The notes under the pieces were generated by a model that worked only from the letters and a program-made list of their open reading frames with translations, was not told the DNA's origin and made no database searches. DNA of 64,000 nucleotides from Bettongia penicillata ogilbyi (lineage: Eukaryota > Chordata > Mammalia > Diprotodontia > Potoroidae), in NCBI GenBank assembly GCA_023548195.1, contig JAJHZJ010000311.1:8224811-8288810 (forward strand), written 5' to 3'. Each line of letters starts with the position of its first letter. The stretch's first letter is position 1. The translations under genes were made by a program, and so were the position numbers. Below are positions 30,890 to 42,844 of the stretch, piece after piece.

Positions 30890-31371
30890 CCCAATTTGGC
30901 AATTTATTTATGGCTTAGTCACTTTTTTCCTTGGACTGAATTAAGATCTCAATTTCTTATTTGTTAATTTGGCTATTTTATATTTTTATAGATGCTTGCA
31001 ATTTTTCTCTGGTTTTTCACTTTTGTTATAATAGTGGTTTTGGATATTTCTTTGTATTTTCTCTCGATCATGAATTGATTTTATTCATCTTTTTATTTTG
31101 ATAATTTGATTGCCCTTTTCTTTCTCTTCTCTTTTTTTTGAGGGCAGAAGCTGACGTACTAATGGTGCATTGATTTTGTTTTTCTTTAAAAAATCCTTTT
31201 AACTTTATCAGTTCTATAATCCTTATTTTGGGGCTTTTCTATTTATCTTCTAATATTTAAATTTTTTGCTTTTATATGAATATCTTAAGTTGTTAATTTA
31301 TGCTCAATTTTTAAAAATTGCATACTTAGTTAATCGATCCTCTATTTATTTATTGCTCATGTTAGTTTTCA
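30890..31371 (-). mobile_element. Old L1 ORF2 fragment, antisense, part 1
   Basis: T-rich antisense ORF2 pattern ('tttggctattttatat', 'tgcattgattttgtttttct', 'ctgctt'-poor, many stops). Split from part 2 by a SINE. Confidence 0.6.
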
Positions 31372-31605
31372 AAGGAGAGCTAATATGGCATAACAGAGAA
31401 TTGTCTTTGCAATAGAAATTCAGGTCCCATTTCTGGCATAAACTGGCTGGGCCACCTTGAACAAGTCAATTAATCTCTCAGCTCCCCAGGCAATTCTCTA
31501 AGACTATCATTTGGAGAGAATCTGCTGATCATGCTTGGTAGAGGAAGTTCCTCTTCAGGAACTCATGTGCCCACTAAAATAAAAAAATCAAGTCAATTTT
31601 TTTTT
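31372..31605 (+). mobile_element. MIR-like SINE nested in L1
   Basis: 'actggctgggccaccttgaa', 'caagtcaattaatctctcag' and the ending 'ctaaaataaaaaaatcaagtc'. Confidence 0.6.
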
Positions 31606-32075
31606 TTTCTGAGAAGAGGTCCTAAATGTTTTTGTATACTGTTTCATTGTTTAATATAATCATTGTTTCTATGATTTGTTTTTTGAACCAATCATTGTTT
31701 AGGATGCAATCATTTGGTCTCCATTTAGGTTGAGATCTTTTTTTCAGTTTTCCTTTATTCATTATGAATTACATAACTTTATGGTCTGTCAAGGATATGC
31801 TTAATGTATTTGCTTTTTCACATTTGTTTATTATTTTTTTATGTCCTAGCACAAGATCAATTTTTATAAAAGTACTGCAGAATGCCAAGAAATGTGTATT
31901 TTTTAATGTTTTTATTTGGATGTTACAATAGGTCAAATATAATTTATCTACAGTTTGTTCAGCTCAGTATTTATCCAGCTCTGTTTAATGTGTCCAGATC
32001 TAAGAAGGTAATAGTAAAATCTTCTACCATTAACTGTATTGATGTCTTCTTGTAATTCATTTAGATTTCCTCTCT
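31606..32075 (-). mobile_element. Old L1 ORF2 fragment, antisense, part 2
   Basis: Antisense ORF2 phrases such as 'actttatggtctgtcaagga', 'agcacaagatcaatttttat' and 'ttctaccattaactgtattg'. Confidence 0.65.
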
Positions 32076-32116
32076 GTTTCTCTGTCTCTCCTCTCTGACC
32101 CTCTCCCCTCTCCCTC

Positions 32117-32272
32117 CCTTCCTTCCTTCCTTCCTTCCTTCCTTCCTTCCTTCCTTCCTTCCTTCCTTCCTTCCTTCCTTCCTTCCTTCCTTCCTTCCTT
32201 CCTTCCTTCCTTCCTTCCTTCCTTCCTTCCTTCCTTCCTTCCTTCCTTCCTTTTCTTCCTTCCTTCCTTTTC
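32117..32272. repeat. (CCTT)n microsatellite
   Basis: Uninterrupted ccttccttcc units over roughly 130 bp, then a few tttcttcctt variants. It is read on the minus strand as Lys/Glu/Gly-rich codons, which are not a gene. Confidence 0.97.
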
Positions 32273-32411
32273 TTCCTGAATATCTTGTTCAGGATTGAAA
32301 TGCAGGGGCCAATCAGGCATCAGATTCCATAATGATTGACATGAAATCTGTGACTATCTTCATTATCTTACTTAGACTTGACTATACCTTTTTAAATAAC
32401 CTAGCATCTCT

Positions 32412-32563
32412 CTGTTCCTGGGGGCTTACCATATCAGTGCAAAACTTAGTGCAGACTTCTGATCAGTTTAACACACAGTATCTCATAATTCCTAGCTCAA
32501 GAGATTTGCCAGCCTTGGCCTCTCCCCAGTAGTGAGGATTACAGGTATGTGTCTCCATACCTA
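32412..32563 (-). pseudogene. RN7SL pseudogene: 7SL (SRP) RNA pseudogene, 5' half
   Basis: The plus strand reads as the complement of 7SL RNA over about 150 nt. The left part, 'ttaccatatcagtgcaaaac', 'ttagtgcagacttctgatca', corresponds to the 7SL S-domain entry (complement of ...CCGATCGGG..GCACTAAGTTCGGCAT..ATGGTGACC). The middle, 'cctagctcaagagatttgcc', and the right, 'ccttggcctctccccagtag' and 'gaggattacaggtatgtgtc', correspond to the Alu domain (complement of CCTGTAGTCCCAGCTACTCG..). Roughly the first half of the ~300-nt RNA is present, diverged, with no pol III context kept. 7SL encodes the scaffold RNA of the signal recognition particle; this copy cannot. Confidence 0.75.
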
Positions 32564-32999
32564 GAGTTTCTTTTGAGAACTTAGTTGCTATGCCAATGTA
32601 TCTTATTTCTTACTCCTTATAGGAGTCTCCAGAACCTGTTCTCAGGAATTCCCTTCTTAGATGGGGACATACCAGAAAACATCCTGCTCTTTTTCCTTTC
32701 TCTCATTTATTACTCATTGTTGACATCATATCTCCTTCCTTTTGAACATATGAATCTCTTATTCAAAGGATTATTCTATAATCTCTAGATACTCAGTCAC
32801 TTCTTTCCCATTGTGGGAGTTAGTACCAAGATCATCTTGCAAGAAGCTGATCCCAATATGTCCAGACCTCCTAGCAGGAGTCAATGTGAAGTCACTATCT
32901 CACCCCTCCTGCTTCTGGGGGTTCAGCATCATGATCATTTGTTCCATTTCTGTTGGTTAGATCCAACTGCAATTTATGTTGTTTATTCTCAGCTAGGTA
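32564..32999. other. Unique spacer, nothing recognised
   Basis: No supportable feature. Confidence 0.4.
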
Positions 33000-33478
33000 T
33001 CATAGTGAACAGAGTGGTATACCTAGAATCAGGATGACTTGAGTTCAAATCTATCTTCAAACAATTCCTGGCTAGAGGCACCTAGGTAGTACAATGGATA
33101 GAACTCTGGGTCTGGAGACAGGAAGTTCTGAGTTCAAATTCAGCTTTAGACATTTATTAGCTGTGTGACCCTGGGCAAATCACAATCTCTGTTTGCCTCA
33201 ATTTCCTCAACAATAAAATGGAGATAATAACAGAACCTCACTGGGTTCTTATTTGTAAAGTGCTTCATAATAGGCACTATATAAATGCACATTCTCCTCT
33301 TTTTCCTTCCTGGTGATGTGACCCAGGGTAAGTCACTTAACTGATGTTTGCCCGAGTTTTCATCTGTAAAATGTGAGTAACAATAGCACCTAACTCTCAG
33401 AGTTGTGAGGATAAAGTGAGATTATATGGGTAAAGTACTTTGTTTAGTTTAAAGTGGTATATAATTATTAATAATATT
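33000..33478 (+). mobile_element. MIR-like SINE, split by another SINE
   Basis: Left part 33000-33075 ('cctagaatcaggatgacttg', 'acaattcctggctag'). Right part 33308-33478 ('ttcctggtgatgtgacccag', 'tcacttaactgatgtttgcc'). Confidence 0.75.
33076..33307 (+). mobile_element. THER1-like SINE nested in MIR-like SINE
   Basis: Head 'ggcacctaggtagtacaatg', core 'gctgtgtgaccctgggcaaa', end 'gtgcttcataataggcacta'. Flanked by 'ttcctggc' and 'ttcctggt', a probable TSD. Confidence 0.75.
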
Positions 33479-33611
33479 TTTTTTTTAGTATTGAACCTCA
33501 TGGCTTATTTTTCTTGGAAAACAAGTTATTCTCAGATGTTCACTCTTTTCCATCATTCTACTTCTCAAAAACCTTTCTATCTTGTCTTTTCTATTCCTTT
33601 ACTATTTGATA

Positions 33612-33815
33612 ATGAGAGAGGATATAATGGAAAGAATGCTGGACTTGGAATCAAGGAGACCTGAGTTTGAATGCTGCATCAAACACTCACTTAACTGTGT
33701 TACCTTGGATAAATCATTTAACCTTTATTTATCTGCCTCAGTTTCCTCATCAATGAGATGGGGATTAGATAATACCTACCTCCCAATTATTGTGAGGATA
33801 AAATTTGAAATTTTC
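33612..33815 (+). mobile_element. MIR-like SINE
   Basis: 'aatgctggacttggaatcaa', 'gataaatcatttaaccttta', 'tctgcctcagtttcctcatc'. Confidence 0.8.
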
Positions 33816-33829
33816 CCCTCTAGTCTCTT

Positions 33830-34140
33830 CTGGGAGCTTATACTTTCAATCAATCACTGCGTCTTTCTCTCATCTTTAATTTCTGCTTATTTATCACCTT
33901 CTCTTCTGCCAACTACAAACATGTCCTCCCTATTCTTAAACAAAACAAAAATCCTCTCTTGTACTTGCTATCCACTTAAACTATTGTCCCATCTCTTCCC
34001 TTTCACTGTGAAACATGGAAAACTGCATCTATATTCAATGTCTTAATTCACTCATCTCCCATCCACTTCTCAGTCTCTAAATGTCTGGGTTCTGACCTAA
34101 GCCACTCATATTCAACTATTTTCTCAAAGGGTATTTAAAG
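33830..34140 (+). mobile_element. L2 RT fragment
   Basis: 'aactacaaacatgtcctccc', then a KTKI-type 'aaaacaaaaatcctctcttg', then 'actattgtcccatctcttcc' (the YRPISL region) and 'cttctcagtctctaaatgt'. It continues at 34805. Confidence 0.65.
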
Positions 34141-34804
34141 AGAAGAGGAGTAGAACAGAGACTTAAAAAAACCCAACTTTTTTTAATTACAGATTTAACA
34201 TTCTATGAACAATATGGAATTGAATAGCAAACCAAACCATAAAACTATAACTACATTTTTAAAAAACAAACTTTCCAGAACAATTTGCTTTCTCCTTCTG
34301 ATTTGTACTTAAAATTTTGTTGTCTTTGTGCAAGCTACGCATTTACAGACGAGGACGGAGTTGGAACAGAGAAGACATTACAAGTCTGAAATAGACTACT
34401 GTTCTAGAGAGGCTTTATACTAGGACCTGAACCAGATTCCCACTCCACATATCTGGTATTATTAAGTAGTGGGACTAAGAGATTCGAATTATGCTCTTGT
34501 CATAGCTGGGGAACAGTGTGACTATCTGACAAATCACTTTATCTCAGAACCTCTTTAGGACACAAGCCCTAATTTGCCTCACAAAGCTGTTGGGTGTGTG
34601 CACATTTAGGAAACCCAGCACTTCCCATATTCAAGCATTCTCCCTAGGGCTGCCATAGTCCCCAGCATTTCAAAGTGCTTGAAGTGTTTTGGTTCACCGT
34701 ATGGTCATGTTAGCTTGATATGTCTCCTATCCCAGAAATTAGTTTATCAAAAACAAATTATAAGGAAGAATCATGGACATATATTGTTATAAGGCAAGAC
34801 TGGG
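34141..34804. other. Mixed spacer with possible antisense MIR piece
   Basis: 34345-34460 ('tacagacgaggacggagttg') may be a decayed antisense MIR. The rest is unassigned. Confidence 0.35.
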
Positions 34805-35255
34805 TGCTAGAGCAAAATTTCTCTTCTCTTTTCTCTCCTGATGATCTCATCAACTCCATGGGTTTCAGATGACTCTGAAATCTATATATCTATTCCTATT
34901 CTCTTTCCTGAACTCTCTTCTTGCATTAATGGCTATTTGCTGGTCTTTTCCACTGGATGACCTGTAGGCATTTCAACCTCTACATGTCCAAACAAAGCTT
35001 GTTATCTTTCTACTCTAAACTCTCCAAATTTCTCTATTTTGGGGGCTCTATCACCCTTCTGATCTCCCAGCTATGCTACTAACTCTTATTTTTAGGTCTT
35101 CTTCCCCCACACCCAGTCAGTGGCCAACTATTTTTAATTTTTTCTATTCATTGTCTCCTGTAGTTACTTACCTTCTCTCTACTCAGTTGACTACTTCATC
35201 ACCACTTAAAAAAAAAAAATTAGCAATATTTTCTGTTTCTCACATCCTCGTAACT
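34805..35255 (+). mobile_element. L2 RT C-terminal fragment
   Basis: 'ctgatgatctcatcaactcc' and 'atgggtttcagatgactctg' (the ADDS-type region), then 'aacctctacatgtccaaaca' (LNMSK), then 'cacccagtcagtggccaa'. Confidence 0.75.
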
Positions 35256-35985
35256 ATCCTAAGTATCTTTCTTTCAGAGAGCTCTCTCATGTAACAAATA
35301 GTATTTTTGTTAGATTTACTTATTATATTTTGGTGTGTCATTCTTTCCATTTACACTGTTATAGTTACTGTGTATATTGTTTTCTTGGCTCTGTTTATTT
35401 TATTTTGTCTTCTTAGTTCATATAGATCTTTCCATGCTTTCTCTAAATTCATCACACATGTCATTTATTACAACACATTTATTCTATTACATGCATATTC
35501 AACAATTTGTTTAGCCATTATCCAATTGATGGGCATCTATTTTGGTTCCAATTCTTAGCTATTACAAAAAATGCTTATATGTATTTTGGAGTACATGGGA
35601 ATTTTTTTCTATTCAGTGGCTTCTTTGGACTATAAGTCTAATAATAGAATCTCTGGTTCAAAAAGTATGAACATTTTAGTCATTTTATTTGTATGATTAC
35701 AAATTGCTTTCCAGAATGATTATACTATGTCTCAGCTACACTAACAATGCATTTGTGTGCCTATCACTCTGTAGTTCCTCCAATGTAGATTATTGGCATT
35801 TTTGGGGGTCATTTTTTCCAATTTGTATATGTGAGGTGAAACCTTGGGGTTGTTTTGATGTATATTTTTCTTATTATTAGTGAATTGGAGAATTCTTTCA
35901 TGTGGTTGAGCATACTTTGCCGTTCTTTTGTTAAGAACTGTTTCTTCATATCCTTTGACCACTTATCTACTTAGGGAATGGCTAA
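35256..35985 (-). mobile_element. Old L1 fragment inserted into L2, antisense
   Basis: Antisense L1 3'-region phrases: 'ttcatatagatctttccatg', 'aattgatgggcatctatttt', 'tggttccaattcttagctat', 'atatcctttgaccacttatc'. Flanked on both sides by collinear L2. Confidence 0.75.
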
Positions 35986-36490
35986 TATAATCAACTATTA
36001 CCTAAACTATTGAAAGGATCTCCTAATTGATATCTCTAATTCCAGCAACTTTCCTCTCTCCTCCACCGAGATGCCAAAGTAAACTTCCTAAGATATATGT
36101 CTATTATATTATAATATTAAAAAAAGAAAAAACACTTTCAGCGATCCCTGTTTCTTTTAGAATAAAATACAAATTTTATAGCCTGACAATTTAAAGCCTC
36201 TCACAATCTGACCTCTATAGGCATACTTCCTATGATTTCCCTTTACATATTCTAGGTTCCATTCAAACTGGCCTAGTCCCATTTCCCTGGAAATGACATT
36301 CCATGTCCTGTCCTGCCTCTGTGGTTTTGTACATGCTGTCTCCACTCCTGTCCCTGCCCCACATCTGGTATATGTTCTCTTTTCTCTTCTACCTCTTCTC
36401 GAAACCCTATCTTCCTTCAACTTTCAGTTCATTTATCACTTTAAATCATTTTTTCATCTACCCAGTTGTAAACACCTTCTCCTTCTTCAC
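35986..36490 (+). mobile_element. L2 post-RT fragment
   Basis: 'aactattgaaaggatctcct', 'aaagcctctcacaatctgac', 'ccatgtcctgtcctgcctct' and 'aaccctatcttccttcaact', in L2 order. It resumes the copy cut by the L1. Confidence 0.8.
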
Positions 36491-37574
36491 CATGAATATT
36501 TGAGGTACTTAAAAAAATTTGTTGAATTTTATCGAAGTTATAATTTAGAACCTTTTCCTTGTCTCTTGTCTTGAATGCATTGAAACTATCTTTCAGTATC
36601 TTTCTGTCTCTTGAGCAAATTTTTTTTTTTAATTGGAATTTGGCCATTCCAATGTCCTATGTTTTAGTTGATTCAAAACGTTTTGAGAGTTGCTATTTGG
36701 GCAGGTGAGTCAGTTGTGTTCCCAGATTCATGCCAGGAGCTGTGACTTTGACAGTTCTCTCAGAATTGTGGGTTTTGAGATTTAAAAGATAGCTGTGTTA
36801 CTAATAACGTGGGCCTCAAGTGATGTCTGAGAAGTCAAGGCGAGCATGTGCAAATTAGGATAATCAGACTGGTGCTATGCAGGTGGTTATCTACATCCAA
36901 GCTCTGAAAATAGGCACAACTGTTTTTGTTCACAGTCCTTTTTCCCTTTCATTGTGATAAAGAAGTGTTATAAATCTACACACTTGCCTGAGTTTGTAAA
37001 AATACAGCTGGGAAAGGGCATTCAAGCATCTTTTTAAGAGTGTCACTTGTCTGCTGTAAGATGAGCCCTGGAATGAGAGTGGAGGTATATGGGAAGCACC
37101 GATTTATCAGAAGGGACTGACTGCCAAGTAAGCAGAATCTGATACTAACACATGGATCCTTCCTTCCATTTTAATGAGCTTCAGAATACGTTTTATAGAG
37201 AACTAAAGATGCATAAACAGACATATTTGGCCTGTCTGGATAGTAAATAAAGCAAAAAGAACCCAACAAAGGTGAATTATATTTGGCTATAAACACCCAC
37301 ATTTAACGTATCTATGGCACATTTGAGATTTTTCTAAGTTTGATGATATGCTGTCCTCTTCCATTATTTACTTCTTTCTTTTTATGGGTGTCATTTAAGT
37401 AATTCCAGGTCAGTGTATCACCTCAAGAATATTTTTATTTGAGAATTTCCCCACAGAGATACATGTCTTGTTTTCTTTGGGATATAGAAACCAAGTTGAT
37501 TAACTCTCAGATTTATTCTTTTATTGGTTTATTATTTTTGTTAGTTACATTTCCAACACAAACCTTGAATTGTA
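36491..37574. other. Unique region, possible conserved non-coding DNA
   Basis: No repeat recognised. 36930-37310 contains mixed AT-rich motifs (e.g. 'tttaatgagcttcagaatac', 'ggctataaacacccaca'). I see no exon. Confidence 0.35.
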
Positions 37575-37735
37575 GATTTAGAATTAAAATTAACCTCTTT
37601 AGAGGTTATCTGGTCCAACTCCTTCATTTTTAAAGTTGAGAAGACTGAGGCCCAGAGAGATTGACTTTGTTTACAGAGATAGTGAATGGGAGAGGTAGAA
37701 TTTGAATCCAGAATCTCTGACTTCAAAATCAGAGC
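37575..37735 (-). mobile_element. MIR3 SINE
   Basis: Complement: 'agaggttatctggtccaact', 'gaagactgaggcccagagag', 'ccagaatctctgacttcaaa'. Confidence 0.7.
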
Positions 37736-38224
37736 TCTTTATACTTTAACAATTTTTTCTTTTCTCTTTAATTTTACATTTGCTTTGGAACTAAAACATA
37801 AAAATATGAGCATTTTGATAATCACAGCACAAGACAAGGATTGTGTGTGAAATCATCAATCTGTGTCATGCTACTTGATTTAAAAAAACACATAATGAAT
37901 TCTACTTAATACTTTCAAGACTCTCTTGCATATTTGTGCTTCCTTTTCCTCTCCCCTCCATTTAAAAATGTTCCAGTGGTCTTCTTTTCTTTTTTGTCAT
38001 TACTATTTGCTCACCTTCTGCTCTTTTTCCAATTGAAAACCAAGAAAAGAAAAGAAAAGCCTTGTAAAAAATAAGCGTAGTCAAATAAATTAATCCATAC
38101 AGTGTACATACAAAAAAATGTCCTTTTCTTTTCTGTATCTTGACTCTATCACTTCATCAATCCTATGGAGACATAGTTGCTCATTAAATCTATCAGAATT
38201 CTTAAGTTTTTCAAAGTTATTTTC
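37736..38224. other. Unique spacer, nothing recognised
   Basis: AT-rich; no supportable feature. Confidence 0.4.
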
Positions 38225-39010
38225 TTTACCAAGTTGTCCTTCAAAAAATGAAAATGACACATTTGGAAGGGCTTTGGGAAAATAGAAATGTTGATATGCT
38301 ATTGGTGGAACTGTGAATAGATCCATCCATTCTGAAAAGTGATTTGGAATTATACACAAGAAGTTTCTAAATTATTGAGTGTCCTTTGATCTAGCTACAC
38401 CACTCTTAGGTCAAAAGTGATCAAAGATAGAAGAAAAATTCCTTTATGTCCAAACTATTTATTATATATTATATATTATATTATATAATATGTATATATT
38501 AAGTGTTCTCTTATTTGGTGGTAAGAAAGTGGAACATTATGGAATGTTCCTCAGTTGAGGAATGGCTGAATGAGTTGTGGAAGATGAATGTGATGGAAAG
38601 CTATTTTGCTGTAAGAAAAGAAGAAATAAGTGATTTCAAAGAGGTGTTCAAAGATATAAATGAACTAATTCAGAATAAAACAAGCAGAGAAAAAGCACAA
38701 TTTCTACCATCATATCTATGTTACATAAATGAAAACTTTTGAGAATTTTTATAAACTGGGAAAAAATGAGAAATTCATGCAATGGTAGCACTGAAAAATA
38801 GATTTTAAAAGCTGTGAGAAACCAGGGTACAATGACCATCTGCAATTTCAGAATGCTGATGATAATACACGCTACAAAATATAGGAAGATGATAGAGACA
38901 TATACATGTATGTACATCATAAGTTTGCTTAGTTGATTTATGACTTTGATATTTGTTATAAGAAATTTGTTGTTTGCTTTATTTTTCCAATGGAGTGCTA
39001 GATAGAAAGA
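38225..39010 (+). mobile_element. Old L1 ORF2 C-terminus/3' region
   Basis: 'tgctattggtggaactgtga', 'cctttgatctagctacacca', 'gaggaatggctgaatgagtt'. It is interrupted by an AT-only run (38455-38500). Strongly diverged. Confidence 0.7.
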
Positions 39011-39189
39011 GAAAAAAGATGTTCTGTTCATTTAAAAGAACTGAGAAGTTAGATGCTACAGATATGAAATGTATGACTTTTCAGATGAGTTCTTCATATT
39101 ACTAGTTTCACTTAACTGTTTTACTTTGTTATGAGACCTCTCATGAAGTAGGAATAATTTGTAAATGCTTATAATCTAGAAACTAAATA

Positions 39190-39350
39190 CACCAATCGAA
39201 CTTTTTTTTAGAAATTGTTCTCTTTGTATAAACTCTTCTGTTTCCATCAATTCACATGCTACCCAGGATTCTCTGAGATCAGTGCTTTCATCTTTCTTAT
39301 GGCACAACAATATTCCATTACATTAATGTATAACAATTTGTTCAGTCATT
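39190..39350 (-). mobile_element. Old L1 fragment, antisense
   Basis: 'tcttatggcacaacaatatt', 'ccattacattaatgtataac', 'aatttgttcagtcattca'. Confidence 0.65.
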
Positions 39351-39364
39351 CAGGGCCTGGTTGG

Positions 39365-39955
39365 TCTCACCGATTCATATCTCTACCCATCTCAGTCTGT
39401 CTTCCATTCAGCTATTCCTAAAATTCAAGTCTGACCATATAACCCTCTCATACAATAAACTTCAGTAACTCCTTATTGCCTCCAGGATTAAATATAAAAT
39501 ATTTTATTTGGTTTCTAAAACCCTTCATAATCCGGACAACTCCTACCTTTCCAGCTTTCTTACCCTTACTAGCCTCTATGTGTTCTAAGATTCAGTGACA
39601 TTGGGTTCCTTGCACTCCACCATTATTTCCCTAGTAAGAGCATTTTTATTGGTTATCCCTCAGTATTCTCTCTTTTCATTCTCACTTCCTGTCTTCCCTG
39701 GCTTCCTTCAAATTTCATATAAAGTCCCAGCTTCTTTAAGAAGCCCTTTCCAGTCCTTTTTTAATCTTAGTGCCTTCCCTTGGAGACTATCTCCTAGTCA
39801 TCTTGTATAGAGCCTTTTGTGCCTAGTTTTCTGCATGCTGCCTCCCTCAGTTATAATGAACTCCTTGGGTCTGGTTTTTGCCTTTTTTGTGTCTCCAGCA
39901 CTTATCAAAGTACCTGGCACAAAGCAAGCACTTAATAAATGCTAGTAGACTAACT
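39365..39955 (+). mobile_element. L2 3' half including terminus
   Basis: 'aagtctgaccatataaccct', 'ctccttattgcctccaggat', 'cccttcataatccggacaac', then the terminus 'cacttaataaatgctagtag'. A long collinear match. Confidence 0.85.
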
Positions 39956-40304
39956 GTCCATCTCTGAGATTTTGTGATTAAGATCACACAAGAGTCCTTG
40001 AAACATATAACCAGTGTTAACATGGAATGTGGTTCAGTAATTGCTAGTATCATGTTTTATGTTTCAAGTGAGACATAACATGAAATAAGTATGCTTTCCA
40101 AAGTTGTTTGTCATTGTCATAGACCAAACAGAAGGGGGTTTCTCCATAGATAATGATATCCTACAGACACTATATGACAAAATGCAGTAGGTGAAGGATA
40201 GTTCAGTACAATTTCCTAATGATTACCACTATCCAAAAGTATAATGGGCTCCCTTGTGGGGAAGCATTTTCTGTCCAAGGTGCTGTATGGAATTCAGAAG
40301 TACA
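39956..40304. other. Unique spacer, nothing recognised
   Basis: No supportable feature. Confidence 0.4.
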
Positions 40305-40490
40305 GAATCATAGCTGTAGAAGTGGAAAGGATGTTAGAGGCCATTTAATCTAGCCCCCTCTTTTTACAAATGAGAAAGTCGAGGCCCTGCAAGGTGAAGT
40401 GACTTCTGTAAAATATCAGAGGTGTAATTTGAACCTAGGTCCTATAGACCCAAGAGCCAATACTCTTTCCCTTGTACTAAGTGATCCTGT
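40305..40490 (-). mobile_element. MIR3 SINE
   Basis: Complement: 'agaggccatttaatctagcc', 'acaaatgagaaagtcgaggc', 'atttgaacctaggtcctata'. Confidence 0.7.
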
Positions 40491-40639
40491 CTTACACCTC
40501 TAAGGAGCTTGTAATCTACTTTGAGAGGCAAAATCAAGACAATATAAGGTAATTGTGCCCAGTAAGGGTCCTCTAACTGCAGTGAAGATCTAGAGGGAGA
40601 TGACATCTAGCTTACAGTTTGTTTTTTTAAAGGTGGCTA

Positions 40640-41700
40640 TGATCTCCTTATAAAATCAGACCTTTAGCAGTGTGAGTGTAAAATGGATAATTTCTATGCT
40701 TTGTACAAATAAAACAAATGTAGTTAAAATCAGAAGGAAAGTAGAAAACTAGGGGGAAATTTTTGTAGACAGATTCTCCTAAAAAGTCCTCATATCTCCA
40801 ATACACAAAGAACATCACCAAATCTATAAGCATAGGAGTCATTCCCCAATTGATAAATGGTCAAAGGATACGAACAGGCAGTTTTCTAGTGAAGAAATCA
40901 AAATAATTTGTAGTCATATGAAAGAAATGCAACTTAAACAACCTTAAGACATCATTTTACACCTATCAGATCAGCTAAAATGATTGAAGGGGAAAGTGAC
41001 AAATGTGGGAGGTGATGCAGAACACTAATTTGCTGTTGGTGGAACTATGAACTGCTCTGGCTATTTTGGAGAGCAATCTGAAATTATGCCCGAAGAATTT
41101 TAAACTGCCTATACCCTGTGACCCAGCAATACCACTGTTAGGTCTGTTCCCCAAGATGAATAGGGGAAAAGGAAAAGAACTTACATGTTCTAAAATATTT
41201 ATAGCAGCTCTTTGTGGTGGCAAAGAACTGGAAACTGCAGGGATGCCCATCAAGTGGAGAATGACTGAACAAGAAGTGATAAGATCGATGATCTTAGAAA
41301 AACATGAATAGACTCATGCAAAGTAATGAAGAGATGAATGAGCAAAACCAAGAGAACATTCTATTTATTAACAGCAACACTGTTTTAAGAACAACTTTGA
41401 GTGACTAAACGATTTTGCATACTATATCCAAATTAATTACAAAGGACATATGAAGGAAGATGCTATCTACATCCAGAGAAAGAACTGATAAGTAGAAATA
41501 TGTAGAGGATGATTTTACAAAGACACACATACACACACACAAACACACACACATACACACACATATTTGTGTCTAATAGTAGTCATCTCTAGGGAAGGAC
41601 TGGTGGAGGGGGAAAAGAGCTAGAGACAGTTTATTCCGTGCTCAAGATCTCATGAGAAATCCCCATCTAGGGAAGGGAAATTGTGTTGGTTCAGGTTAGG
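40640..41700 (+). mobile_element. L1 ORF2 C-terminus and 3' UTR
   Basis: 'agtcattccccaattgataa', 'tgctgttggtggaactatga', 'ccctgtgacccagcaatacc', 'catgaatagactcatgcaaa', 'ccagagaaagaactgataag', then a CA tract (41519-41566). Resembles the copy at 23945. Its frames are broken. Confidence 0.8.
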
Positions 41701-41744
41701 TTTTTCCATTCACCATCATTGATTAACCAATTATACAAAACTAT

Positions 41745-41870
41745 AGAATCAAAGAATCTCAGAGTTGGAAGGTGCCTCAGAGGACATCAAGTTTCATCGC
41801 GATCTGAATAACAATGTCCTCTACAAGATTCTCAACAAATAGTTATTCAACTTTCTCTTAAGGAAATAAC
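41745..41870 (+). mobile_element. Old mammalian repeat, family not named
   Basis: 'tctcagagttggaaggtgcc' and 'atgtcctctacaagattctc'. It seems to be the first half of the unit whose second half lies at 6735-6865. Confidence 0.4.
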
Positions 41871-41910
41871 AAGCATTTCTTGAGCTACAACTAAACAAGC
41901 CATTTGGAGC

Positions 41911-41913
<3 letters not shown>

Positions 41914-41954
<41 letters not shown>
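41914..41954. repeat. (TG)n microsatellite
   Basis: About 20 tg units. Confidence 0.97.
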
Positions 41955-41956
<2 letters not shown>

Positions 41957-42789
41957 TGAGACTTTCTTCACTATGGAAAATCTTGAAGTTTAAGGAACAC
42001 TTCCAAAAACAAAGTGATTATTCCATATGTTAATGATAGAAAAGAAGTTGTTGTAAACTATGTCTTTATGACCATGCCTCAAACAGACCAGGAATGAACC
42101 ATCACCTAGTCTATAACAAGTAAGAATATAATGATAATTGTCTTCTGTTCTTTTTAACATGTGGATCAGTCATTTAGACCAAATGTAGAGAATCACAAAA
42201 ATTAAAGGCAACTGTGTTCATAGAAATACAGTTGGGATTTCTAGCTTGTGCTCTAATAACTAGGTCAATCTTGTAGGTTTTTACAACATCATATCTTCTG
42301 TAGATATATGAAATATTTAGGAAGATGTAACATATATATTTATACTATAATTTTCATCCACCAATATAGAGTGACTTTACTGCCATAAAGATGACTGTGA
42401 TTTCTTAATCTTCTTTCATTTTTCCTTGTTATCCAATCAATCAGTCAATAATATTAATAATAATATTAAATGCTTACCATGATGCTGGCTTTGTGCTGCC
42501 CACTTCCAGTTATTTTCTTCACTAGGTATGATCATGAGAGGTGAGGATATACCAAAAGTCAGGGGAAGAGAAAATGATGATGTTCAGGTCCACTTGAAAG
42601 TTTTAAGGTACCATAGTTTGGGGAACATAAGATAGACATATATCCCTTCATGAAAGGTTTTTTTTTTTTAAATTTCATCTTGGTTAAAAATTTCCTATTC
42701 ACAAATAATAGAAATCATGATACCTGTGTTCTGCTTTCTAGTTTATCACTTATAGGAGACCTTGAAGAAATCACTCAACACTGCTTCAG
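41955..42789. other. Unique spacer, nothing recognised
   Basis: No supportable gene or repeat. Confidence 0.4.
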
Positions 42790-42792
42790 TTT

Positions 42793-42797
<5 letters not shown>

Positions 42798-42827
<30 letters not shown>

Positions 42828-42844
42828 TCCCTCCCTCTCTCTCG
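42798..42844. repeat. (CT)n microsatellite
   Basis: tctctc run, then ccttccctcc. Confidence 0.95.

Noticed and set aside
32057..32320. 87-codon Lys/Glu/Gly open frame on the minus strand
   Set aside because: Translation of the (CCTT)n microsatellite.
34345..34400. U6 snRNA-like words ('ttggaacagagaagacatta')
   Set aside because: No match to the rest of U6; better explained as a decayed antisense MIR.
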